64,000 bases of DNA, taken from contig NDFF03000001.1 in assembly GCA_002150815.3 (NCBI GenBank), positions 124,001-188,000 of the forward strand, in the 5' to 3' direction. Source of the stretch: Grammothele lineata. Taxonomy: Eukaryota > Basidiomycota > Agaricomycetes > Polyporales > Polyporaceae. Of the stretch, positions 13,461-27,604 are shown in pieces. Both the position numbers and the translations under genes were made by a program. Below the pieces are notes generated by a model, which did not search any database, was not told the origin of the DNA, and saw only the letters and a list, made by a program, of their open reading frames with translations. Numbering within the stretch: position 1 is the first letter of the stretch; each line of letters begins with the position of its first letter.

Positions 13461-15045
13461 ATGTCCAACGGCGCGGATGGCGACACAGAGTTTGACTTCT
13501 GGCAATTCGTCAACTGTGGCATATGTCATCTGGAGTTCGTGAAACCGTCCGGGGCACTCTCATCAGTACCCTTCTGGGTGACCCACTGCGGACACGTAGT
13601 GTGTAATCACCATCTCAGTGAGTTCCCTCTTGTGATCTCACGCGCGAAGCCCCCATGTGTCTTCGGTCGATACCGCCCTTAGATCCTAACCAGAGCTGCG
13701 CGGAGTGCGGGACTACAAACATTCAGGTGATGCCTATGGCCAGAGAAGTGCGTCGTATTGCCGCCTATGGGGTGTCGTTAAGACGAACGTTCCGGCAGCT
13801 GGAGTCCCCCATGTCGCAATGGTTCGCATCTGTTCCCGATGCACTGGATGCCGTCGGTTTTGCCCTCAGAGTAGGTCTCTCGGAGCTTCTGCATTGTGAT
13901 CAGGCTGACCACGAGATCGTTTATCACGTCAGTTCCAATTCAGCACAATGGCTACTCTCATACACTACTACAAGAAGAAGTATTTACAATATCGACCGCT
14001 ATATGAGCGCCTCAAAGAAGAACATGCCGAAATGAGACGTCTCAAGAGGTATCATTATCGTCTACCTTCTCAGCAGAAAACTTATATGCGCACGAAGTAC
14101 CGTGGATCAATTGCGACAAGAGAACCAGCAGCTCAAGCAGCGACTAAACATGCACGAGAATCGCACTGTAGTCAATGAGAGTAGCAAACGCAGGCGCTTA
14201 GATGAGGATAGGTTTGTCCAGCCCATACAAGCGCCCAAGCTACTACTCAACTCTTCTTAGTCGCCACAACCAACAACGAACTTCCAGCCCTCGGTCGACG
14301 GCATCAAATCCTATAGCTCCAGACAGACTGTCGTTACCTCCTAAGCCTCAGCAGTCACTGTTTAGCTTCCGCCAACCCCTTCGCACGTACGAATCCCTTA
14401 AACCCGAGCGAACTCTTGCGTGAGGGCCGTCACAATCCTACTGTTGTTACCTAGCTGACGGTGATCTGGATATGCAGGCAATATGCTTACGCCCCTCCTC
14501 GTAGTGCACAAGCCCAGCCCATGGCCCCCCAGGCTCTTTCTCATGCCCAAGGTGGCCCTGTCCGTCGTGTACAAGCTCGAGAAGTTGGAACAAATCACAA
14601 TGGCGGTTCGATGCCACCACCACCTCTCCCGGCTGATCGGCTTCCTAGATTTCGGAATGCTCCGCCTACTCAGCTTGGCTTGGATTCTGCGGATATGCTA
14701 CTCTCCCGAACCCCGGTAGTCGACGCTCCATCAGCGCAAGTCCCTCCCGGCAGCCCTGGGGTGTCTCAACCGTTTATTCCTCAGACACCAACCCGTAGAA
14801 CTGCCTCAGGGGATCTCGTGGCGGTCACGCCTGGCTCGTTTATGGCAAGCTCTCATCACAAATCACGGCAGCCGCAACGCTTTATTCCTTCCGGCGGGGC
14901 CCGATTGCTTCCTGCTTCTGGTACCCACACAAGCTCTGGTTCTGCGGCGGCCCCTGTCGGACAAGTCTCCGGCATCAAGTCTACTCGAACTCCGTTCGCT
15001 GGCTCTGGTGGACAGCGTACACCGTTATTTTTGCCTGAGCAATGA
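13461..15045 (+). CDS. ZIP3/HEI10/RNF212-like meiotic RING protein
   Basis: Seven exons (13461-13617, 13683-13747, 13799-13870, 13933-14048, 14098-14211, 14261-14419, 14478-15045) encode about 416 aa. The N-terminal RING-like site has C19xxC22, C43-x-H45-xx-C48 with H51, and C58xxC61. A short helical region (PMSQWFASVPDAL, then ALRFQFSTMATLIHYYKKK) matches the layout after the RING in RNF212/HEI10. Next comes a coiled coil (LKEEHAEMRRLK through LRQENQQLKQRL) and a Ser/Pro/Gln-rich tail. This order is typical of the family that marks crossover sites on the synaptonemal complex as SUMO or ubiquitin ligases. The acceptor before exon 5 is an AAG, chosen because it keeps the coiled-coil heptads; nearer CAG acceptors would make an intron of only 25-28 nt. 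Family assignment rests on layout and short matches. Confidence 0.7.
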
Positions 15046-15534
15046 TACTATGGCACTGAATTGTTCGCTGGTCTTGATGTCTTGCAGTGTCATATAGTTT
15101 CAGTCTATCGCCAATCGCTGTATCCGCGCATAGTTTTGTACGATGATACTCGGTCCTTGATGTTGTTTGTGCAATGACTAAATATTCGAGGCATAAAACT
15201 CACAATCGTGGGGCTCTGCATAACGACCGCCCACAGATGCACAGGACGAGGCGAGCGCATGAATGAGGATGCTGTCACGTGGTCGACTGCGGCTGCGCCG
15301 AGGGTGGGGCTGTCCGGGCTAAGAGGCGGCTCTGGCAGAGCGCACTCACAGGCTTATATCACACTCCACTCCACGCCCCGCGCAGGTCGCCGTCTCCGTC
15401 TCGCCACCACTTTACCTCTTTCCCCCACCTACTACCTCCTCGTTGTCCTCAATATCCCTTCGTTGACGATCTATCACGACCCCGGTTGACTGCTACGCTT
15501 CACTTACCAGCCACTACTTGACAAGAGGCTCGAG
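15046..15534. other. Intergenic spacer
   Basis: 3' flank of the RING gene, then a C/T-rich leader from about 15360 to the next ATG. No coding signature. Confidence 0.5.
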
Positions 15535-16821
15535 ATGTCATACAACGATCCGTACGCTCAACATAGTCAGTACGCTCAACAGCAGCGGTATCAGGATGCG
15601 CCATTCAACCCGTACGAGGTCCAGCAACAACATGCCACCCAGGGGTACGAGCAGCCTGGGTACGAGCAGACGGGCTACGGACAGCCAACCGGGTACGGCG
15701 CCGGCGCAGGCTACACCGATGATATAGTGGTGGGTTCCAAGGAGCAGCCGAGAAGCGAGTTCGACGATGAGCCCAGTCCTCGCGCGATGGGTGAGAAGTA
15801 TGTCTTTCAGGCTCTGCATAGCCTTACGCAGCTCATCGCCCTCCTATGACCTCTCTCAGGACTCCGGGGAACATGAGGCAATGGAGGACAGAGTACCAGG
15901 GAAAGCTCTGGACCAAGGGCTCCCGTGCGGGCTGTATCGGCAGGTTCTTCTGCTGCACGATTATGATCTTCCTCCTCTTCTTCATTAGCATAGTCCTTTC
16001 GCTCGCACTGGTATGTTGTTCTACGCGACCGTGTCTCTGCCCGCACCCCTGAGCTGACGCGCTCCGGTCGCTAGTGGCTCCGCCCCCCAAACATCATTGT
16101 CGGCTCGCCCACTCCGGATCTGAACAGCGTCAACGTCAACAACAGTGGTATCAGTATCGACCTACCCGTGGACATCAGGTGAGTCTTCCAGTCGGGGTGG
16201 AGACCGTTCTATATTCATCACATGTCCCACTCCACAGTGTAAACAACCCTAATTACTTCAGCGTGTCCCTTTACACCCTCGATGCTTCGGTATGCGATTA
16301 ATCTGACAACTGCTTGGATTCGCCCTGACCTTCCGTGCAGGTCATCTACCCCATTAACAACACGCAGATTGGGTCCGGGCACATGTCTAATGTCGAGTTC
16401 AAGGATCACACGCAGACCAATTTCACCTTCCCTGTCACCATCTCATATGAAGCAGACTCGGACCCGAATGGACTTGTACTTGCGGATATCGCCAAGCACT
16501 GTGGCCTTGATTCTAGTGTGACCGCCTCCGACATCACTGTCTCCGTGAATATCAAGGTATGCACATAGTGCGTCATGAACGACCGGTGTAGCGTACTAAT
16601 CCGGTTCAAAGGTCGGAATCAAAATCATGCTCATCAAGTTCAGTACGACCATCACGAAGTCGGCGAGCTTTGCATGCCCCCTTAGTGGTGAATCGTCAGC
16701 CCTGGAGGTATGCCGTTAATGTACGTTTGATGGGTGTTTCCTACTAATTGGGACACGTCACCGCCAGTCATTACTGCAAGCCTTGGGGATAAATCTCAGC
16801 GATCTCGTCAAGCTATTCTGA
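15535..16821 (+). CDS. Single-pass membrane protein with LEA-2-like extracytoplasmic domain
   Basis: Seven exons (15535-15797, 15860-16010, 16075-16178, 16238-16289, 16341-16556, 16612-16707, 16768-16821) encode 311 aa. The first 80 residues are Tyr/Gln/Gly-rich repeats (GYEQPGYEQTGYGQ). A Lys/Arg-containing stretch leads into a strong transmembrane segment (FFCCTIMIFLLFFISIVLSL, about 121-140). The rest is a beta-rich domain starting WLRPPNIIVG, with NNSGISIDLPVDI and a strand pattern resembling LEA-14/NDR1-type (LEA_2) domains. Such proteins are common in fungi but of unknown role. Short introns fall in regular phases, which supports the model; the domain name is an inference from pattern. 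Confidence 0.8.
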
Positions 16822-17022
16822 GGCTAGAGGCTCCCATTAGATGATGGGTCGTTAATGGACTTCTTCGACTCCTGATTTGATATCTATAGTAACGGACTCG
16901 GCACTTGGTTAGTTTAGTGAGAACTTTGACTGCTAGTATTACTGCGTTGCTCTGTGAATGTAAATGTGATGTACGTGTGCATGCCGGCGGCAGCGTAATG
17001 CGAATTGGAATCTGGCATGCAG

Positions 17023-18939
17023 CTATTCGTCAATCCAGGGAGGGATGTCTGTACGTCCTACCCCGGACGTAGTGCGCTCGATGTCCGTCTCTGGCCCCGC
17101 CTCCACCGCCCGCGTTGCTTCATCTTCGCTCATATCCACCGCCTCGCTGATTTCTGCTGCCTTCTTCTCCAGCTGCGCCTGTATCTGGGCCATATTCACA
17201 CCCGGCGCATGACACTGCGCCAATGACTGGCCAATCACGCCGCGCCACTTAAGGTGCCCGTTGACCTCGTCGCACGCGACGTCCTCGACACCCGGCACGT
17301 CGACAGGGCGAAGGCCCGCAACACCCCAGTTCACGCCCGACACACGTGCGAGCACGGCGAGCACATAGTCGTCCTTCCCATAGCCGTTTACAAGGCGCCC
17401 CGCGACAATGCGACGGGCAGCGGCCCACGGCGCGGCGTCGGCGGGCACAGGGCTGCCAAAGAGGAAGACGTCGTGCACTAGGCCGAGCGTTTGTGCAGGA
17501 GGTAGTGAGGCGAGGTGCTGCAGGGCCTCGAAGATAACAAGGGAGCCGAGCGAATAGCCGACAAGCGTAACGGGGCGCGCGCCCAGGACGCGCTCGGCGA
17601 GGAGGGTGCCTAGGACCTTTCCGGTCTTGATGGCGAGGGACCTTGCGGTCATCCATGGATTGTCTTCAGATGGTAGAGGGCGTGAGTCCGGACCGATGCC
17701 GGAGGAAATTCAAGGGGCTCACCGATAACCTTAGTGATCTTTAACCACACGACCGGAGAGAGCGCAGCCATGAGGGCTGCGAGGACGGTCTGCTTAAGGA
17801 TCTGACCCTGGACGAACTGCATTGCTTGGGTTGTCACAAGATCCACGAGTGCAGTGGATAATTTCTGTAGTGCTTCAACCTCCTATGCATATGGTCAGCA
17901 GATGCATTATGCACCTAACAGCGAAGACGCGCACCCATTGCAACGCAAATGTATCATCTCCTTCGAAGATTGTCCATGGCGCGGTAACATCTTCCGGGGA
18001 AGGAAGCCACCCTGTTACGCACAACCTCACTGCCATCGTGTCATTCGGTTCATGGACCGGTGTTAAAGCTAGGTCTCGGACTTCGCGAGTGAAACGGTTG
18101 ACTACAAGTGCTGCCTTCGTAGACCCATATGCGCCGAACAGAGTGCCGCAAACGATCGAAGAACCTGCGAGTGCCGTTGTAAGCATTCCCGCGGCCGTCC
18201 CCCCCACACCAAGCCAGCCCAGAACAGTTCCGACTCCCGCGCCCACTGCGGGGGCGGCGAGGCCCCCAGTGACGCCAATGAGAACCCCTCCGGCGATAGC
18301 TCCTGCGCCAATACCGACCATGCGTATGATCTTGCTCTTCCGAGCATGCTCTTCCCTGGCAGCGTTGGTCTTCTTTTCCGCATCCTCCATCGCCTGCTGT
18401 GGATTCTTGAGGGCTTCCGCTAGGAAGGATTCGTCTACGGGACCAATGGAGAGAAGGAAGGCGCGGGTGCGGCTAGAGTATTCCTTGTTGTTGGTGACGA
18501 ATAGAAGCACAACTGTGTGAAGGAGGGGAACTAATTGTGCATTCTCGGGTAGCGGGGATAGCCCGGTAGTAGAAGTGTCGGAAAGGGCATCAATCTCGGG
18601 GGGCTTGCCTGTAGTTTGCGTGTTTAGATGAGTAGGTATGAGTCTGCGAGCTTGCCGGTCGTAGGGTGAAGTACACATACCGCCACCCGGCTCGCGGCAT
18701 ACAAGCCATAGAGTCTGTACCATATCTTGGGCCCACGTATTCAGAGCGTCGACAAACTCATCTTTGATTTGGTCTGATTTCCTGCCTCGCGTCAGGTTGG
18801 CCTCGGTTGTAGCATAGAGCTCGGCGGTATTGCGGAAACGGGCGAGGTTGCGGGAGAGACGAGTGAGAAGAGCAGAACACTGTGCATCAGTGAGTTGCTT
18901 GGGTGGAACAAGAGTGATTAGGTCGTTTGACTCCGCCAT
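17023..18939 (-). CDS. DUF726 / TMCO4-Mil1 family lipase-like membrane protein
   Basis: Three exons (18939-17935, 17882-17723, 17663-17023) encode 601 aa. A glycine-rich hydrophobic block around 205-275 forms two or more membrane segments. The C-terminal part is an alpha/beta-hydrolase: DNPW at about 389, then VTLVGYSLGS with the likely nucleophile Ser at about 426, then FLFGSPVP. This arrangement is the DUF726 signature, as in yeast Mil1 (YFL034W) and animal TMCO4. Yeast Mil1 binds clathrin adaptor complexes; enzymatic activity is not well established. The start was set at MAESNDL because the 59 codons upstream in the same frame are Arg/Pro-rich, low complexity and lie in promoter-like sequence. 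Confidence 0.88.
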
Positions 18940-19466
18940 GAGAGGGCAAGGAAACGTACCAGGTGAGCGTCGATCAGTGTGTCTGCGGGTGCTGGACGTC
19001 GGACGCCGGCACAGGCGTGGAGAAGGAGCGGTGGGGCCGGCGACCGAGCTGCATGGGCGTCTGATCCCCGTCCGTGTGGCGGTGCGATTAGATTTGTCCT
19101 TCTCTGTCCTCTGCACTTCCCTTGTGCAGCTTCAAGTGGCGTGCCCAGCCGGTACTCTTGTTACAACATCGCAGGCTGCAGGTTGCTCCAATCAGTTTGA
19201 AAGACAGATGCCACAATTCTAGCAAATTATCTAGACTTTCTCTCCAGGTCAAGGTACAGCGGGCTGGCTCGGACCGTCGACCCGCCGACCGACCGCGTCA
19301 TATAAAGACGCCGAACCGAGGGAGAAGCGCTCGTGTATGTGTTTGCGTAAGACACGTGCCGCGCGCTCTCTTCCCTTACCTCCCGCCACTGTCCTCGTCG
19401 CTCGCGCTTCGTCCGCTCACTCTAGGCCTAATTGCAAGGCGAGTCGGTGTCGGTGTTGGCGACGTC
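18940..19466. other. Divergent promoter, DUF726 gene / YME1
   Basis: Contains the 5' flanks of both genes, including a TATA-like element listed separately. No coding signal. Confidence 0.5.
19301..19307 (+). promoter_or_regulatory. TATA-like element upstream of YME1
   Basis: TATAAAG about 160 bases before the YME1 start codon, in the correct orientation. It is a short motif with only positional support. Confidence 0.35.
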
Positions 19467-22980
<3,514 letters not shown>

Positions 22981-25900
22981 CACTGGCGCTCCGCCGTAGA
23001 CGCGTCGACTTCCTGTTCCATGCTCTGACTGCGCTGCATAGTACTACTACTCGTAGAGGGAGGGCGCCGAGATACGGGTCTCACATGATTTCCTGTCAGC
23101 TTCAGGGCCCCGCGGTGTCTTCTCTAATATCTTCTGTAAATATACGTCCACTCCGCCCTTCTCGATATCCCGGGCTGCTGCTACCACATGTGCGTGAATG
23201 TACGAAGCGAGCCTGCGAGGACCCCGAGGACCCCCCACCAATGGTCCGGACCGAGCCTACCGGAGAGGGTAATAAGTAGAGTGGCGGAAGAAACGCACGC
23301 TTACGCCGGCTAGGTCGAAAATCGACCTTGCCGCTCCCCCTCAAGGCCTCATCTAGGACCGGAGGGCAGTCGCGCTCACCATGTACCGCGCAGGACGCGG
23401 CGCGTGCGCACGCAGAACTCAGCGAAGGTTCAGGGCGCGAAGGTAGATAGGTGCGAAGCGTACGCGTTCTTCGGGTGCGCCGCGTCGACTTCCAGCACAC
23501 ACGTCGCGCGCGCAGCCTGGCACGCCGGTCAGAAATTCCCCAGTGGCTATCCGCATCTGCGCGCCTTCCGATTCCCAGTCGTATGTACTGCGCGTCGGGT
23601 GTTCGGTCACCGAGGACGCCGCGCTGCTTTAGGGTGTGCTCCCGGGCGGTCGAAGTCCACTGTCTTCGGGCACACCGCTCCCCTGCCCGCGAAGCTGCAG
23701 GGCCCCGAGTGGGAGCCCGCGCAGGCCTGAAATGCGGGCTTACGCCGTACTACGGGCGGTGGGCGACCAAAACTTCGCAGCTCGAGCCAGCATTACGTGC
23801 CGCGGGCGGCGGTGACGACACCCCTCACCCTGGAGCTCTCTGGCGACGCCGGGAGGCCGCGCACCGGGTGCACGACCAAGCTGAGGGTCCCCGTGGGCCT
23901 GCCCGGGAGACAGGGGGGAGCGACTTGGCGTGCTTCGACGTCGACAGGGGGCGTCCCGATGAGCTCGGACGGCGCCGTCCGGGGCAAGCCTCTTGGCTGC
24001 TGAGGGAGGCGGGGCGGGGCGCCGACGCGGCCGCCGAGGCGTCAAGTCGCTGCCCATGCAGAGGAGACTCGGCGGGGGAGGCGAACTGCGGCGGGGGAGG
24101 CGCGCAGCGCGGGGCCTCGGGTCAAGTTTGGCATTTGCTCGTGGCCGTCGCGGTTGAGTGCACCCCGCACGCCCACCCGCATCCGGAAGCCGTCGTGCGG
24201 AGACGGGCGTGGGCACAAATGTGCTCGCGCCGTAGATCTGCGGCTTCCGCACGCTCGATGCTGGATGCTCGAAGCTTCCGGGGCTCGTGGTAGACAGTAG
24301 AGAGGTCCCGCGACTCAGCGGCCTGTGCCCGTGCTTTGGAGACTGAGCGACGAATCAAAATCGGGGGGTGTGCGGAGGCATCGGCGAGCCGATGCCGGCA
24401 CCCCTCGCCGGCTGTCAGTGTCCCTGCCACCACGCGCATGCTTCTCTGTGTTCGAACTCCAGGGACGGCTAGCACCTGTCCCTATGCTGGGCGTGAGCGG
24501 AATGGCTTATGAGGCGCACAACAAACGTACGGGTTGGTGGTGCGCCAGGGAGGCAAACTTTCTGGGTGAACATTGAAGGTAAGGAATCCGGAAGTGCAGA
24601 GTCAATCGGGCACTCCCGCCGGAAGCCGCCCGGTGCGGGATCTTGCTACAAACGTGCGGGTGAGGAGCTTGATCCCGTGCGAGCCTTCCTTTATATGTTT
24701 AGCTTTGTCGCTAGGCTCTAGCAAAATAAGCTGTTCTCTCAGTACCATGTCGCTCACAGCCACCGCCGCCATCCAGCTCGTCGAGACATGCTGTTTGCAA
24801 GGCGGCGAGGACAGCAGAGCACCGTTGAGCACTGGTAAGCTTTCGGCGGTCCTTACGCAGAGTACGGCGGTGTGATGCAAGCCTTCGTACGCAGAAACTT
24901 GGCCGTTATCCTAAGACTGACTGAAGACGCTTGGGCAGCGCTAGCGACGTGCTTGGCCGGAGGTGGAGTAGTGTACGACGGTGCTGCGCGAACATCTCGA
25001 CAGCTCTTCGCGCTACCGTTGTGTGCGATGACGCGGGCTGAGCAGGGTCGCAACTGACCGTCCCTAACATCGCGCTAGCTCTCTTGCGCCATCACCCCAT
25101 TCCGCGGCCCTGCAGAAACGTCGAAGGCAGCGATGAACCTTGATACCAATGTTTTATCAGCATGTCACCGTCACCTGAGTATCAAGCGAAATCACTGACC
25201 TCGAGGCAGGGTGAGGAGGGTGCGAATCATGGAATATTCGCCGGCATTTCTGGAGGGAGTATCACACAACACCAGTTCGGGAACAATGTGCCGAAATTAT
25301 CCGAATTGCTTCGTCGTATGTGGAGAAGGCAGGTTGCATCAGGTACTCGAAGTACAATGCATCGATAGAATACAGGACCCCGACGTATGAAAAAAACCGA
25401 CGGCGCGTGGGTGCTCTGAGGTGATGTTTTTGGAGTCTGAAGTATGGCCTAATAATCGGCGACGCCTACACGATATCGGCGATAGGTCAGCTAAACGGAT
25501 GTGAGATCGAGCGTATGGGCGTTTTGCCTCCTAACAACCCAGCCAACAGGCTGAGATTGATCGTTATGCCGCACGTAGGCAAACGCTTGACATAACGTAC
25601 AGAGCTCGATAAGGGTTTATAAATCCGAAGTGAAACCACTGTGAAGCGAACATCCCGCCAATCGACCCAACGACGTGCGAGCCGTCCTGAATAGGTTGGA
25701 ACAACGTCACGATGCACACGGCGTGATACCAAGGAGATGCGTCGGTGAGGTCTAGTCCCGCACGCCCGCGGGTGAGATTGTACGTCAATGGTTGCCACTG
25801 ACAAGCACGGGGCCACGAGGAGCGCCCCGGCACGCCCGCGGCGAAGACAGAGAGGACCCAGCGTGCGGCCGCTAGAAAGCTAGACCTAGGACGCTGGCGC

Positions 25901-27145
25901 ACGCCTTGATTCTCCGGGACATCGTGCGAGAAACCAGGTGTCATGAGATGAGACTTGGGGGGAGTGGTTCAAAGTCCCTCACCCACTGCGAAAGCAACGA
26001 TTCGCAGAATACAGATAAGTTGGCCCGCGAAGAGGCGGGTAGACAAAGCGAAGACATATATACCTGCTCGCTGACTTCTCCCTGGCGGCGACGAGAACGG
26101 ATTTGGGGAGTGCCAAGGGATTGTCTCGCAGTGGGTTTGGTGATAGGATGAACGCCGGACTTCTTGGTAGGCTCGGGAGGCTCGGGAGGGGGAGCAAGAG
26201 AAACATTTGAGAGAAGAACTTGGCAGAGGGGAGAGGTATGGATACAAGGGAGTGAACGACCAGCATGCACGGTCGGTGTAGGGAACAAGGGCGGCGGTGG
26301 AAGGCGAACGGGACGGAGGCTGAGCCTGGCTGACGCGCGGGGGCGGACACACGGAGTGGCTGGGGTCCCTGAAAGCGGGAAAGGCCGAATACCGCCTGTG
26401 CGGGCCCGTGGTGCCATGTTTGCGGAAGGAGGGTTGAATGAGAAGCGAGCGCTCTGAAGGGGACGTTGATTGCTGGCCGAGGACGAGTGGGGCGAATGTT
26501 CCTCCGGGGGACCAAGGCAGGCGTGTGTGTGCGCCGTCGCGGGCCAATCGATTTGCATTGCGCACGGGCGACGCCCGATCATCTGCCCGCCCCTTTTCGC
26601 CCCGCCTGCGGCCGCGAGTCTCCCACCCACCCGCGGCTTGTCGCCCATGGGCCCGTATCATGCTCCTCCGTAAAAAGCGGGCGCCCCCTCCCTCCTCCCT
26701 CGTCGGGCCCGTTTCCCCCTAGAGCCCATCTCAGGCCACCACGTTGCCCACCCGCCCGCCCCCTATCCTCTCCGGATTTTTTCGCGGCCTCGACGAGACA
26801 GCAAGCGCGGCACGCGCAGCGGACAACGACACAAACAGGCAGCGACGGACGACAGTGCCCGGGGAGGGCGTCGGACGTTTGAACCACCTAGGCTCGGCTG
26901 GAGGTGGACCTACATTCGCCCGATCCCAATCGCGGAGGAGCCGATCAGCAAGGGGAGACATAAACCGCGGTGCGGGGCCGCGCAGGAGAGGGAGAGACTC
27001 CCACTCGCCCGACCTCCTACCTCCGCCGACGGTGCTAGCGCTCGCCGTAAGTTGCCTGGATCGCCGCCGCGCTCGCCGCTCACCCTCTCCCCGCCACCCC
27101 CACGCCGGCCGTGGGCCAGATGCCGTGTGCTGATCAATTCCCCAG
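22981..27145. other. 4.2-kb gap without a supported gene
   Basis: The largest gap in the window. 23.0-24.5 kb and 26.2-27.1 kb are GC-rich with overlapping open frames on both strands; 24.6-25.9 kb is less GC-rich and stop-rich. I found no recognisable protein or exon chain. Minor coding-like hints are a short ORF at 24747-24875 with a TTTATAT upstream and a frame at 25162-25368; both are treated under findings. The right end is probably the promoter of the small Cys-rich gene, with a possible 5' UTR intron ending at 27145. Confidence 0.45.
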
Positions 27146-27495
27146 ATGTGCCACCGCCAGCTCCGCCTCTGGAAGGCAAAACAATGCGGTCACTTGACCT
27201 GCTCCGCCGACACCAACATCGACTGCGCCCAGACTGACTGCTACAACTCCTCCGCCCACCCCACAGACTGCAACGGCTCCGGCGCCGGCTGCCGCTGTCG
27301 CAGGTACTATACGTACGTCACGCCTGCCCCCCTCGCCCTCTTCTCCCGCTCCCGCTCAACCCACCCTCCTCGCCCAGCCAGCCCGAACGGATCATCACCC
27401 ACGAGGTCCGCTCCCCCCGTCTTGTTCCCCTTTCCGTCCTGACACAGCCCCCATCGCAGGAAGATACGAAATGCCCCCGATGTTCATCACAATGA
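27146..27495 (+). CDS. Small Cys/His-rich protein of a basidiomycete type
   Basis: Three exons (27146-27312, 27378-27405, 27460-27495) give 76 aa. It starts MC, has CGH at about 14-16, then DCAQTDC, an SSAHP motif, CRCRRYYTQPERIITHE, and ends with a CPRC pair. This spacing (MC, CGH, C-x(n)-C, HP-x-x-C, C-x-C, terminal CxxC) recurs in small basidiomycete proteins of unknown role and suggests one or two zinc sites. The last intron (27406-27459) is 54 nt and has a GTCCGC donor; if it is retained the frame stays open and adds 18 residues. The ATG lies directly after a CCCCAG, so an upstream non-coding or coding exon is possible. Confidence 0.6.
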
Positions 27496-27604
27496 CGCCC
27501 CGGCCTTCACTTCGGTCGCCGAGCCACGCCCCAGCACGACGCCCTGTATTTGTATCTCGGTTATGCCCCCGCACTCGCATATGTATACACTAGACCGCGC
27601 CCCC

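Noticed and set aside
14049..14076. 25- or 28-nt intron in the HEI10-like gene using the nearest CAG acceptors
   Set aside because: Below the size of any other intron here; a 49-nt intron ending AAG keeps the frame and the coiled coil.
15798..15859. Alternative donor at 15791 (GTGAGA) in the LEA-2-like gene
   Set aside because: Splicing there produces a stop codon within six codons; the 15798 donor keeps the frame.
23451..24293. 280-codon + strand open frame
   Set aside because: GC-rich region with equally long frames on the other strand; no recognisable domain and no promoter or splice support.
25941..26648. 235-codon minus-strand frame with a Pro-rich MAPRARTGG start at 26417
   Set aside because: Two other minus frames over the same bases are nearly as long (230 and 178 codons), pointing to composition rather than coding; no family recognised.
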